NCBI GenBank assembly: GCA_024500155.1
Contig: CM044862.1
Span: 46,448,001 to 46,512,000, forward strand
Source of the DNA: Chenopodium formosanum
Lineage: Eukaryota > Streptophyta > Magnoliopsida > Caryophyllales > Amaranthaceae
Reading direction: 5' to 3'
Length of the DNA: 64,000 nt
Positions 10,561 through 23,082 of the stretch are shown here, piece by piece. The position numbers and the translations under genes were made by a program. Under the pieces are notes generated by a model, which saw nothing but the letters and a program-made list of their open reading frames with translations, ran no database searches and was not told the origin of the DNA. Each line of letters opens with the position of its first letter. The first letter of the stretch is position 1.

Positions 10561-13500
10561 CCCTTCCTATAAAGTTCTTAAGATTTGCACGAAGGACTAA
10601 TGCTACGCTAAACAAAATGTCGAAGCTAAGAAAGGACGCCATATTCAGTTATGGATAGAATTATCTTCTAAATTTCTTTTTAAGTATATGTCTAAAACAC
10701 TACGCCACAGTGGGAGTTCATTTGCTTAGTGGGAGCTAAGTGACTCAGTGGGATCTCACCAGCTTAGCAAGAGCTAGGTGGTTGAGTGGTAGCGTAATGG
10801 CTCATTAAAGGGTAAGATAACTCAAGTGGGAGCTAACTGTTTGTTTCACAACGAACTTTTACCCAAAGACAATATACATGTCTCTTTGTAAGAATTCAAG
10901 TAAGACCATGGGTATTACCTCTACAACCTAATTGAGAACATAGTGTTTGTTGCTCTAAGTGGTGTCTTTTTGGAAAGTAACACGTTTCCAAAACGACAAG
11001 TGGGAGGAAAATGAACTTGATGACCATCGAGCTTAGCAACAAACCAGAATTGAGAATCTCGGAAGACCTTTAAAGAGCTTTGTGAGAATGCTTTATCAAG
11101 AATACTCAAAAGGACTTTACAAGTGCCTTAAAAGAGAATTCATTACTCAAAAAAATCAAAAATGATGTAGTAAGATTAACATAACAAAAGGGATTTAGAA
11201 GCGCCTTAAAACTCTGTGGTTGATGCAATTGCCCCGTATAGGTATAGAAATAAACCTAAGACTTACAAGCATAATATTAACTATTTGATAATAAAGAAAT
11301 AATGTATGGTACAATAGCTACGACAAATCCAAATTCCGAATAATGGTTAGAGGCCATGAAAATCTGAATCAGACCCCATGTTTGATAATCATGTTTGAAA
11401 CTTGATTAATTTGCATAAAGGGTGAAAGACCCATAGATTGCAAATAAGTTTTCAAGGAGAAAACTAACAAATGTGGAAATGTATATGCATACGTAGCTAG
11501 ATTGGATGAAAAGGATACAATTAAATTCGTGGAGTTGATTTTAATACAAACCTATTCACCAATCGGAATGCTAAAGTCTTTTCGTGATTGTCTTAGCAAA
11601 ATTGCTCATATGAAATATGGCAAAATATATACCAAAATCACCTTCCCAAAATAGGATTTTAGAAGTTACTATGGAATAGTCTAAGGATTTTGAAAATCTG
11701 AATAATGCTAGATTTGAAAGCAAGCTCAAGGAATCCGTTATGGGATTTAAGGAAGCATTGCATATAGGAATTAGAACGTGTTTTCTCATAAAGTTAATAA
11801 GAGGATTGGCTTATGGAGAAACATAAAAATTCCGATGAATAAGAAGTTTAGTGGGAGCAAAAGTAAAGGTCTAACGAGAAGTTTACGAACTCTATTGTGA
11901 AATAACTATCAAATGCTAAATGTTAATATTTGAAAGTATTTTGACAATGGACCAAACAAAAGACGACACTTAGTACGTAATGGGTATTAAGTTTTATTGT
12001 ATAGACTTAATAAAATGTTTCAACGTGTAAGGAGTTTACCGTGTTAAACATGAATTGAAGGACTTTGAAAGACATTCAACCCGTATGTATAAAACTAAGT
12101 AAATGTTTGAAATAAGTATAAGCTAGGCTAAATATTAAGTCAAACATGAATTAATCTAATAGAGACTTTCAACCATATCACACAGCAATTTGTTTAGCAA
12201 TGACCCGGTGAAACTGAATGAGCTAAAATGACAAATTGATGGAATAAGATTGAGAATTACTCTGCAATTTAATCCATCATGTACGCTGTGATATGGAATC
12301 GTCGCACGACTTACTTGCTCAGAGCATCTGAAATATGTATGTAGTACCAATTAGCCTGAATCTATATGATAGATCGTTAGAATATGGCCAAGAACATCAA
12401 AAGTACTTGGATAAGTAACAAGATGAGTTCTTGACTTGTGGAAACAAATACAATTTGAGAATTGATGTTGCAAGCACAAGCTTTAACAAGTATTAGATCT
12501 TTAACAAAGAAGTCGTTTATAAGAACAAGCTAACACTAAGTCGTGGCTTGAGAATGGTGGATCCATGTGTAATGTGCCGGAATTTAAGGGAAATTTCCAT
12601 GATTAAAAGTGATTAGGGTATCCCAAATCATTGTGAGCCATTAAGAATGAAACCCAAGCAAAGCATCATAAGGAAGTCTACTGAAATATATGTTGAAAAT
12701 ATTGTAGTCTTAATGGCAATAATAAAGAAGATGTTCTATGGAAAGTTCGTTGATGAACGTTAATGATTGTAGGTTGTCAAGTTGGAGGTCTCAATCATGA
12801 AAATGAGTGGGAGCCATCACTTGGACAATAAATCCTAAATCACATATAATCCATGACACTCTCAAATTTTATCATCTTATTATGAAAGTGATCAGTAATG
12901 AACATGCTAAGATTAGCAAAGTAGTTATAACTAAACCTATGCAATAAGTGAACGACAACATTCATAATTGCATGAAAGAAATCAAGCATATTAGATATGG
13001 GTGTGATTTCTATAGATGTTTTATAAAGAGTGATACTCTTAAAACATTCGAAAAAACCATTTATCATAAGATGAACCATTCAGGTTTTTGGAGTAATTTA
13101 AAATTGGGTTTTTCTATACAGTGCCCCTGAGGTATTGACTATTCTAAGTTGTGCCCACCCATTTTCAAAATTCTACATTGTACCCCCGAAGTATCTTTAG
13201 TGTCTACGATGTAACCCTGCCCTAATCCCTCCGTTAACTTTTAAAAAAAAAACAACAACAAAAAACCGTAAACACCTCTCTCCTCCCTCACAACTACCCA
13301 CAAGCCACCACTACACCTTCAGCCGCACCACCGCTGCACCTCCAGCCGCACCACCGCCGCACCCCCTGCCACACCACCAAGCCGCGCTCTTCTCTCCTTG
13401 ACCCACCACCGCGCGTCACCACCTATTGCACCACCAAAGAAACTATTGGACAAGGCAATGGAGGAATTCGAATTCGAAGTAATATTTTGACAAATTGGTT

Positions 13501-14988
13501 TAGGTATTTTATTTCATTGAATTCTAATTGCAAAATTAAGTTGTTAATTGTTGTTTTTGTTTTATAATCAAAGAATTTGGTTTAAAATAATAGAAAACCC
13601 TAATTTTTTCCCCAATTTGATTTTAATTGTTAAATCATCAGTTTTGGTTCAATAAGATTGATATTCAATACACAAAACTTTTTTTAATTTATTTTTCCAA
13701 TAAAAATCTACAGAATATAGTTCAATTGGTTGAAAATTTGGGTATGAAGAACGAAATTTGGGCTGTCGCGCGCGGTGGTGCGGCTGGTGGGTCGAGGAGA
13801 GAAGAGGGTGACGCGCGCGGTGGTGGGTCGAGGAGAGAGAAGCGCGCATGCTTGGTGGTGCGGCTGGGGGTGCGGTAGTGGTGCGGTGGTGGTGCAGTGG
13901 AGGTGTAGTGGTGGGTAGTTGTGAGGGAGGAGAGAGAGGTGTTTGGGTTTTTTTTTAATTTATTTATTTTGAAGTTAACGGAAATTTAACGGAGGGATTA
14001 AGATAGGGTTACATCGTAGACCCTAAAGGTAACTTGAGGGTATAGTGTAGAATTTTGAAAATGGGTGGGCATAGCTTGGAAAAGTCAATACCTCAAGGGC
14101 ACTGTATAAAATAACCCTTTAAAATTTCATGCAATTTTATCACTCTGTTTGCTATTTAATTGTGGTTTAGAATTAAATAATGAGTCCATTCGATTCTTAG
14201 AATATTCGAAATAGGGTATCAAGACTAGTCTTGATAAGGAAACACCTTTTAAGTGAACATTGAATATTATAATCGAAAATTATCCCTAATTGAGGTCATT
14301 TAAACGATGGACGATTAATGGCCAATTGAGATTAGTGTGTAGTCTGATTTATAGCATTGTTTCTTGTGCTACGAGGACATGATTTTCTAAAATCATTTGC
14401 ACATGTATTAATTTAGAACCATACTGGATCGACCCATGAGAATACTTTAAGAGATTAAAAATTGTCATAAGTATACTTCTCATTATGGCTATCGGAACCT
14501 ATTTCCTTGACCATGAGTAATGTGAGTTCAATTCTCTTGTTTAAGTACTAGTCCGCTTTGATGTTGTCCCGTAATAGGGGGTTAAAACGACAACACTCGG
14601 GCGGCTGGGTACTCTCAGTAAGAGGAGTTACATTACAAGACTGGGAATGTCCCCCTACTAAAATAGGGAAGATGTCTTTTTTGTATACAAGGCCTCTCGT
14701 AGAGCGAGACTGTAAAATGCATGGCCGTGCTCGGAAGGATTTTAGAAATCATCTGTTTATTGACAATCGGACTTAGAATCGAGAAACACTTCTGGACGTA
14801 ATAAGGATGACGAAATAATCTTACCTTATAGTTCATGAAGAGACATAAGAAAAAGGATGTTCACTAAATGCGCACTTGTCCGGAAGGACAAGTGAGAGAT
14901 TGAAAGGAATGGTATCCTTCGAACAAGTGTACTATTCTGATAGCGGGTTCAGAATTATTAGAAAACTAATATATTCAGCAAGGTCAAG
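10561..14988. other. Decayed, probably retroelement-derived sequence, unassigned
   Basis: No open frame of credible length or recognised domain occurs on either strand. Repeated AGTGGGAG words (10700-12820) and GGACAAGTGAGAGATTG near 14889, shortly before the family F LTR at 14989, look like the region around a copia polypurine tract. This makes it likely to be a heavily mutated copia internal region in + orientation. A 1-kb Mutator-like MITE interrupts it at 13106-14117. Confidence 0.35.
13106..14117. mobile_element. Mutator-like MITE with long terminal inverted repeats
   Basis: The 1012-bp element starts GGGTTTTTCTATACAGTGCC and ends, in reverse complement, GGGTTATTTTATACAGTGCC. The inverted repeats extend for at least 150 bp (both arms contain TTGAC..., GCCCACCCATTTTC, AATTCTACA and CCCTCCGTTAA words). 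It is flanked by a perfect 9-bp duplication TTTAAAATT at 13097-13105 and 14118-14126, the size typical of Mutator-like elements. The inside has no transposase; it holds GC-rich complementary stretches (CCGCACCACC / GGTGGTGCGG), so nearly the whole element could fold back. Confidence 0.9.
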
Positions 14989-16184
14989 TGATCAGAATGC
15001 CTGGGTGGAGGTCGCTTCCGATCAGTAATATTAATGTAAAATTAATATTACAACTTAATCTTGACTGAACTCTTTGGGTCACACCCTAGCAAATATACGA
15101 ACTGACTTGACGAATTAATTCTGAAGAAATTAATTCGTCGGCCGAGTATTAAATATTTAGACATCGGAAATTCGATCTTAGATCGTTAAAACCGAGCGTC
15201 GGAAGTCGAGTCAAAATAATAAAAGACGAGACACAAAAATAATAAATCAACAAGACCAAAATACCCCTAGCATCAGAATGCTCCTAGCAAACCGAGCGCT
15301 AGGGGAATTTGGTATAGCATGGTGGCTAGCATAAGTACCAAGCCGAGCCTAGGCTGGCTGGTGCGTGCTAGCACGCTAATGCTAGCGCAGCATGCTAGCT
15401 GTGCTGGGCTAACGCGCAAGGTGCAAGGCACTCTGCAAGCAGCCTGCATCATTGATGCGCGGCTTGCTGGCCGAGTGCGCAAGCAGCCCACAAAAGTTGT
15501 GTTGGGCATGCTGGCCAGCAGCGCCAAGCAGCCCGCAAGCATGTGCTAGGCCTGCTGGCAGTCGTACATGGCATCCCACCTTGTGTTGCCTTGGTGCCCA
15601 AGTGTGGTGCCATGTAGAGCATTGTGAGGGGAAGCTTGAGGCATGAGGTGGCGGTTTTTGGAGAGGGAGTGGGGAGCAAATTTGGTCCCCCCTCCTCTAA
15701 ATGGTCCTCACCTAACCTCTCTCATGAGCTTGCTACATGTTGATTTATTACTAGTTTGATTATTTATTTTATTTTAGCTTTAAAATAAAATGGAAAAATC
15801 AAATTCTTCCACATTGATGGGAGAGCTTTTTCATTCTCTTGTTTTCCCTATAAATACCCAAGTTGGGGTATTAGGAAAATCACTTGAGTGAGAGTTGAAA
15901 AAGACATCACCATTGTGAAAACCTTTAAACTCCAAGGTAGCGGACCTATAATGTCGGTGTTCGTCCTTTGTGGGTGGATACCATTGGAGGCTCTTGTGTG
16001 AGCGGGGCTAAAGCTTTCAAGTAAGACCCTGTCTTTGAGGGCGAATCACACGTCAAAGGTAAAATTACGATTCTACCCTTTTATGTTTATTGTTTATGTT
16101 TTTGCTTTATGGTTTTATTAATTGCGAGTGGTTCTTTGGGTCAAGGTTGTTTCTGCAATAAATTGGACTTACCAAAGCCCAACA
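14989..16184 (+). mobile_element. LTR of family F (probably a copia-type 3' LTR)
   Basis: It runs from TGATCAGAATGCC to CAAAGCCCAACA, about 1.2 kb, and is the reverse complement of the copy at 36072-37435. It has a GC-rich core (15290-15560) crowded with GCTAGC and GCATGC words, then a TATA box CCTATAAATACCC at about 15847-15859 and a leader. No primer site follows it, so it is a 3' or solo LTR. Open frames across the GC-rich core on both strands are composition artefacts. Confidence 0.7.
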
Positions 16185-17789
16185 TGATGGTTACGCTTGG
16201 CTCAAGCAAACATTGCTCGATCTAATCTAAACATTTTGATATCTTGCCATGTTAATTCTGTACTTCACTGAACTCTTAAAGTATTCAAGGTCAAGTTTGT
16301 TCACATTTGATGAATATAGCAATATTTCTTCAAATTCTTTGTAAAACGTTAAAGTAAATGAATCCTCTTTAGCTTTTGGAATCAATTGTCTATACTAAGA
16401 ACAATAGCTCTATACTTTGTCGGTTTCAACAAGTAAGACTTGCTTGTCTTAGAACGATTTCGAATCGATCAACTATCAAGAGCCTATCTAATAGAGCCTT
16501 GAGTACGTTCTTGTCGATGTGATATTGCTAAAGATGTTCGGAACGCAAATCATGCCAATGACTTTGAGATTTTGCCAGTTTATCATGTTAAGAAAATGTT
16601 TGTTTATAATCAAGCATTATTGACCCATGGTTTAGACAACCATGCCATTCAAATAAATTAGCAACTCTTGCTAATTTCATTGAATGTGAGTCTTTCCGTG
16701 TGTAAACGGATCAACTGCTGATTATCGAAAACAATAACCATTTATTTGTTCCAGCCTTAGTTTAAATATCTTTAAACAAAGCATACAACCTTACAACTGA
16801 TGTAGCACCACTTGCTTCATTCTAAGCTTGTACTGTAAGTCGATAACTTAGCTTATCTTCAATAGTTTGAGGTTACTTTCAAAGTGGAACACTCAAGCAG
16901 TATCCGATACTTTGTGAAGATAATGAGTTGCTAAGTTAACTTCAATAACATGAATTTTACAGTAAAATGGAATCTCATTCCTTTCTTTGTTTCTCGTTTC
17001 CTATATTTCTTATCATACTTTATCTCATAATCTGTAAGAACTATTTCTTTAAGAGTCTTTGACTTTTATACTTTGTTAGGCATAATAAAGCATCTAATGC
17101 GTCATAAAACAAAGTTCCATCTTTTCCTTTAATTCACGCTTGAATAACTACATCAATGAGTCCTACTCATCTATGTAATAAGTGAAAAGATATGCTGGTT
17201 GTCAAAATTGACAATTTGAGTTTGCAACTTAATACTTCATGTTTTATTAAAACAACCTAGTACTTTGAATACATGATGTCCAACCGTCCTTTTGAACTTT
17301 GTTATAAAAGTCATTTATGAGAATTGTATTTTAGAAATGCTTTATCTTTCTTAGAGAACCATTCTAAAAAATTTCCTTTACCAATCATGGAAAACAATAT
17401 AGTTTGATTTGGAATTCTACAAATATAAGTGCAAAGTATAATCATTTATCAAGTAAATAACATAATAAGTTTGAAAATTAAAAGGTATTCATGCAAATTT
17501 TCAATCTTATTGAACGTCTTATCCATGCATTAAATTTGTCCCCATTTGGCGAGCATAAGTCGATTCCAAAATCCAAAGAAACAAAGAGTGGTTAAGCATT
17601 CTTTTGCTTGTCTTAACACTCAATATCCTAAGGTACGCGACGATTTGCTAATGGCTCCAAGCCACTCTTGGTTTAATAAATCGTCGCATCTAATGCTCTC
17701 TCAACAATTTATTCATTTTGCGACGACATGTTAGGACTCCATCACTCATATCGTTGAGTACAACCAAAACTAACTTGCATACCTGGTAT
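16185..17789. other. No recognisable feature
   Basis: AT-rich sequence without credible open frames, repeats or termini that I can assign. It may be the continuation of a decayed copia internal region or flanking DNA of element A. The 62-codon frame at 17546-17734 has no recognisable content. Confidence 0.3.
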
Positions 17790-18239
17790 GCCTTATGAGT
17801 CTAGGGAGTATTAGGGATTCCTTTCTTTGGCGTTGCCTATCACTAGTGTTCTTTTGGAATGACAATTGCTTTATTGGTATTATGATATAGAAATCATGTA
17901 TAGGTTGTAATTATGATTCCTAGTGTCATGTTAAGGTGTTTTGATCTTCCTAGTATCATGTTTAGGGAAAATGTTATAATATTAAATATGCTTATTATGA
18001 TTCTTGCGATGCTTCCTATTTTCTTTCTTAATATTCATGTTAGTATCATGTAAGGGCTATATATTTAATCTTTGTTGCTTAGTGACATGCTAGGGTTTGT
18101 TATTAATTTTGTTAGTACCATGCCTAAGATCTCACTATTAATATTATGCTTTAACATGATTATTTTTATAATTATTATGAACATGATTATGATTATTATT
18201 ATGATTTATATTATATTATGTTGCTTGATATATATTGTT
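17790..18239 (+). repeat. Degenerate repeats with TAGTATCATGTTAGGG core
   Basis: The words tagtgtcatgttaagg, tagtatcatgtttaggg, tagtatcatgtaaggg, tagtgacatgctaggg and tagtaccatgcctaag follow one another at about 17918-18130 with irregular spacing. They probably form a decayed minisatellite within the 5' LTR of element A. Confidence 0.5.
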
Positions 18240-18484
18240 ATTGCTTGATCATACCTTTTATGCATGTTTAAAGGGAATTTGTACTTGTAATCGTTGTTTG
18301 CTTTCGTTGTCTCTTAATCGTGGTTTCCTTTTATGATCCGTGAACGGTATACAAGTTCCTTAAAAACTTGTTGGCGGTCCCTACTTTCCTTGTCCCTAAT
18401 CGTATTATGTCAATTCCCACTTCCTATGAGTTCCAAGCATATTCACACATGCTTAACGTAGGCGCACTTTGAACGACGCCTACA
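18240..18484 (+). mobile_element. 3' end of the 5' LTR of element A (family 1)
   Basis: From about 18262 (ATGCATGTTTAAAGGGAAT) to the terminal GAACGACGCCTACA at 18484 the sequence aligns with the ends of LTR D and both LTRs of C. The usual start (TGTAGACACC) is not found upstream, so the LTR is truncated or diverged. The primer site follows directly. Confidence 0.75.
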
Positions 18485-18487
18485 ATT

Positions 18488-18505
18488 TGGCGACTCCACA
18501 GGGGA
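18488..18505 (+). other. Primer binding site of element A
   Basis: TGGCGACTCCACAGGGGA lies three bases after the LTR end. The same site (TGGCGACTCCACAGTGGA, TGGCGACTCCACTGGGGA) follows the 5' LTRs of elements C and B. It begins with TGG as expected for pairing with a tRNA CCA end; I do not assign the tRNA. Confidence 0.8.
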
Positions 18506-19778
18506 GGATTCTTGGTTATTTATCGATTTGAGTGATCAGTATTTAATTAAGATGAGTGGATGAGACTTAAAAGATTCTCGAAAAAAATTCCTGTGATTAA
18601 TTTGGCATTTTTGCATAAGCACAGTTGTTTTAACGTCGCATTTAGGTCTATCCCGTAGGAAAAATTGAATAGCTTTATTGCGAACGAAGGAAAACAATGC
18701 ACCAGACAGATTTTCTTACTACCGTGCCATGGCAGATGTTGCTATGTCACGGCGTCGTACACCGTCACACGGTACACTCTGTCGTATCATGACAGTCCTT
18801 AAATCCGTCCAGTGGATTATTTTCTTTTCTCATAGTCAACTTCCTTCAATTTTTCTTTAAAAAATGTGTGTGTTCTACATAATTTAAGTCTTAGCCCCGG
18901 GGGATTTAAGCTTTATCAACCTAAAAACCCTCATGGCAATAAGGGTTCATCTGAGATATTAAATCCACCCAAACCATGGAGTCGAGTTCGATTTCATCAC
19001 GAACTCGCGGAGCCGCCCGTTGGCATACATCCTCAAGGGAGGCTGCCTTGCTAACACATCAAAACTCTTAACCATGGTACCCTTTTGACACCTAAAACAT
19101 GACCAATAGTTGAACAAGGGTCTTGACCTTAGGTTGCAAACTATTTTTACATCATCGTGAATAAATGCTACGTGTTTTATTTGGTGCTAACCCACATGTG
19201 TTTGCTCATTTTGTTTAACCTATGACTAAGGATTTTTATTTCCGCATAGTAATTAGTACGGACTTAAAATTTATTAAAACCTGGAAATTATTCAAATTTA
19301 GGCCTGGAATTGTGCACCGTGTCACGGTAGGCCTGCTGCGCCACCATGTGCAATGTCGTGACACGGTGCAATGTGTCGTTTGACAGTGCACTGTACCGTG
19401 TCACGACAGTCACCACCATGACACGGTGCCCAGGGTTTTTTTCCAGTCAGTCCTTTTTTGGTCTTTGTGCGTGCTTATGTTGTTCGTATGTCTAGTTTGA
19501 TGTCATGTCTAGCTGTATGGTCATAACACGTGTCCATAACCTCACATAATCACTCACATAATGTGTCAAGTTCACACACTTTTCCTTTAGTCGTGCACCA
19601 TTTTATGACTGTACTTTAGGATGGTCTTGTGTTGTTATTTGTTTCGTTTTTTTTCGGATTAATTTCAATGGTATCCTCCCATAAATACTTTTTTTAGAAA
19701 ATAAAAAAAAAAAATTGAAAAACCAATTTCTTGCCTTTTCATTTCCAGATGGGTCAAGGTAAATTCTAGTCATTAAAG
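18506..19778 (+). other. Leader of element A with palindromic modules
   Basis: Untranslated region between primer site and gag. 18890-19075 (ccatggagtcgagttcgatt, gagccgcccgttggcatac) matches the leader of element C (reverse complement of about 48890-49080), tying A and C to one family. Two clusters of CCGTGTCACGG-type palindromes lie here: 18720-18800 and 19313-19435, the latter with a 13-bp palindrome ACCGTGTCACGGT at 19316-19328. No gene is supported; small open frames are chance. Confidence 0.65.
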
Positions 19779-21365
19779 GTGTGTTTGTTTCGATGTCACA
19801 GCACTTGGTCAAGAAGCAGGGGTAGATTGTTACGGTTCGAGTCAATACCTCAACAACCTTTTATACCAAAGAGGCGTACAAGGAAACCACCACAATCATC
19901 TCCACAAATTCCGTCTCCAGTCTACTTTCAACCAATGGATAATAAGGAGGATATTAAGAATATTAACAGGTTCATTGAGATGTTGTCTAACATGATGCAA
20001 ACACTCACCACCAGGGTCAACATTGTAGAGCAAGACAATGTCACTGCGGCTGCAATGGACAGGATCAAAGAAAAGATGAGTAAGATCTCTGAAGAGTTCA
20101 CCTATGTGGAGCAACCTGTCACCTCTTCGTCCATAAGGGACAAGCATCCCAAAAAGTCTTCCACTACTGACATTCCCAAGTTCAAGTCTATCGATAATCC
20201 GTTGTTCCACTTGAAGGCTTTTTCTGCGACCATGACTCTTAAGGGATTAGATGTGACACTCTTCCCTACAATGTTCCCTCTTTCCTTGAAGCATGCTTGT
20301 CAACAGTGGTTCTACTCTCTTGAATCCAAACATGTTGCGATTTGGGAGGATATTACTGAAAGCTTTATGAACTGCTACAAGTGTAACATCTAAGCCAAGA
20401 CTTCTGAACGTGAACTCTCCATTCTAAAACAGAAAGAGAATGAAGGCTTCACTACTTATCTAAGTAGGTGGAGGGAAACAGCTGCACTTTTGGTGGATCC
20501 TCCAAAGGAGAAAGAGATGGTTCGCCTATTTATTTCAAATCTAACTCATAAGTACAAGGAACACTTGATGTTTCTGCCTTTGAATACCTTTGAATCTGTG
20601 TATGATATTGGGATCAATATCGAAAATGAACTAATGAAGACTGCTGGTAGAAACAACAACAACAACAATAACAACACTTAAAAAAATAAGAAGAACGACA
20701 CTCCTTCTTCATCGCCTTACAAGACCAATAATGCTACCAACAACATCAATGTCAATGATGTGTTAGTTATTAATGCTTCCACTCAAAGATTCCAAAAGTA
20801 AAGGAGGGTTTACACTCCTTTGGGAATGAACTATGATGCTGCTTTTGATCGCTTGCATAGTAAAGGACTTATTATGCCAATTGGACTCTTTCCAGAACCT
20901 AGACAAGAGAACAGAAATGCTAGCTATGACCCCAATGCTCATTGCAAGTTTCATCAAGGCAAAGGTCATACAACTGAGAAGTATTGGTGGTCGAAGGATG
21001 CAATCCAAGACCTGATTGATGCTAATGAACTTCCTATCCATCTAGGAGGCAAGAAGCCCAATATTAAAACTGGTCCCCTTTCTGATGCTTTGGCTATCAT
21101 GGGAGATGAAGTCTCCTTTGATCCATCAATACTCATTCAACCTATAAATGAACCTCTACTAGATGTTGTATTTGTTTCAAACTATGAAGAAATGCATGGA
21201 ATTTGGGGTAATGACGATGAAGACGTCTATCTCAAAGATATAGCATTTCATCTCTTGGCACTAGTGAATATGTTTGGGGAGACCTTGAGTTCAAGGTTCT
21301 CACCACGAATGGATGGTTGCAATAGCTTAGTCCCCTTCCACCTCCACCACAATCACAACCAATAG
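19779..21365 (+). pseudogene. gag: gag of element A (Tat lineage), broken
   Basis: The capsid polyprotein packages retroelement RNA. The first block (19779-20393) has a basic proline-rich start, a coiled-coil-like stretch and the gag core (IPKFKSIDNPLFHLKAFSATM, then PLSLKHACQQWFYSL). Block two (20490-20681) continues with RLFISNLTHKYKEHL and ends in an Asn run. Block three (20820-21365) has a zinc-knuckle relic CKFHQGKGHTTEKYW in which the last Cys is Tyr. TAA codons at 20391 and near 20800 replace what are Gln codons in relatives, so this gene cannot give a full protein. Confidence 0.85.
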
Positions 21366-21421
21366 TTGATCCCATCGACTCTGTGAACAACAATGTGATC
21401 AACTAATTACAAAAGTCTAAG

Positions 21422-22190
21422 GTGGAAATTAATGTATGGAAGCTTTTGGCCAACTTCCATAAGCATCGAAAGGTTGTGATGAATGCTCTGGTGAAAATAG
21501 GAGTTGATAGTGATATCACTCCTCAAGGGCTTGTCATCTTTCTCATTACTGAATTGCAAAGTACCAGTAATCTGATTCCCTTCTCTTATAAGGATCTGCC
21601 CCGAGAAGGGGACCAACATAAAAAGGCCTTACACCTCATACTTGTGTATAGGCAGATGAATGTTCCTATTTGCCTGGTTGATAATGGCTCAGCAATTAAT
21701 GTATGCCACTTCGCACTGCAAAGAACTTGGGCATAAAAAATAAAGAATTGATCATCTCTACTAAAGGGATTCGTGCTTACAATAATACTCGCCGCTAATT
21801 CGTGGGTACTATCATGTTAAATATAAAAACTAGAGCCATCGAACGTCGCACTAAGTTTCAGGTGGTAGACATTAAGGCTTCTTTCAATCTGCTGTTAGGA
21901 CGTCCTTGGCTTCATGAGCTAAAGGCGATTCCATCATCACTTCACCTAAAGGTTAAAGCTATAGTTGGAGGGATTCCAATCACAATTGATGCCTCTCCCA
22001 TGCGCATTAAAGTTATTGATACTCCCATTGTCCATGTTAAACATGACAAGGAAGATGAAGATCTCTGGGGATTTTCTCTAGACGATGTTCTCATGATCGA
22101 AGAAGAGGAGAAGTGTCACCTCGACTTTGATCCTTATTCAAACACCAATGTTAATGCCATTATGAAGAAGCAAAGGCATTTCCCTTGAAT
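21422..22190 (+). pseudogene. pol: Aspartic protease region of element A
   Basis: The active-site motif VDNGSA (Tat elements commonly have DNGS rather than DTGS) lies at about 21680 and the C-terminal flap region NLLLGRPWLHELKAIPSSLH at about 21888-21945. A TAA interrupts at about 21797 (RR*F, Gln expected) and a frame break lies after 21736. It would have cleaved the gag-pol polyprotein. Catalytic Asp is present, but the frame is broken. Confidence 0.85.
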
Positions 22191-23082
22191 GACCCTCGAA
22201 CTTAGAAAGAAAATGGTTGAACTTTGGGGCCATCCTGGTGCACCTAAGAAGGATACCTTTGGCTTGGGATTCAAGCAAACAAAAAAAGATATGAAATAGG
22301 CTCTCTTGAAAATGAAGGCTCGCAATAATGCTCGAACTATGAAGACGGAAAAGGCCATGGATCCATACCCCTTCACTCTAAATGGCTAGTACATCAATGA
22401 AGGGGAAAGCATCCCATGCTATGAATTCCCTGAGCCTTTCGCCCATGATGGGAAGCATAAGCCAGGTTTTGAGATGTTCGTTAATTGTGACTTTGTCAAC
22501 GAAGGAGATGAGTTCTTTACAACTGAAAAACCAGCCATTCCAAGCTTTGATGATATGAACATTAATCTTCTTTTCGGACAAGAAAATAATGAACCCAAGC
22601 ATGTCTACAATGACGATTTTGAGCTCTTTCAAGTTGTCATATCAAGCAAAGATTTTGACCCCTTTGAGTTAATCATCCCGGCTGATGATGTTTCAATGGG
22701 ATGGCATAAGACGGTGAAGATCACTACGCCAAGTAGAGAGAAGTTGGAAGTGACCGCTGGCGAAGGTCCTATGTTTGATGAATCTGAATCGTCTGGGTCC
22801 GAGTCCGAGTCTGAGTCTATAGATGAGTCTCTAGGATCTAAGGCCGACCCCCTTTCTGCCATAGAGTCTAATGTAGTTCCCCTTAATGATGAGTCCCATG
22901 TTGAGTCTCCTCTCTCTATCCCAAATAATTTCGGCGAGGTCGCAGCTGACCTTGCTATCCTTGATTTAATGACTAATTAATTCAATGAAATGAGTACCTT
23001 TGCTTACGATGCGTGTTATTCCCTTAACCCTGATCAATATTGCTTTTCTAATTAAAAAAATTACAAAGTAATAATAAAAGCA
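22191..23082 (+). other. Protease to reverse transcriptase spacer of element A
   Basis: Partly open in the pol frame: 22474-22980 encodes an acidic Ser-rich linker (SESSGSESESESIDESLGS) typical of the variable region before Tat reverse transcriptase. It begins with the conserved GLGF-like stretch near 22265 (GLGFKQTKKDMK). Stops at 22196, 22298 and 22388 break it. No catalytic domain is seen. Confidence 0.6.

Noticed and set aside
15273..15679. Several Ala/Cys/Leu-rich open frames on both strands
   Set aside because: They coincide with the GCTAGC-rich core of an LTR and are present as shadows in the inverted LTR copy (36527-36926).
22629..22862. Acidic Asp/Ser-rich - strand frame
   Set aside because: It is the shadow of the GAGTCC repeats encoding the Ser/Glu-rich linker of element A pol on the + strand.
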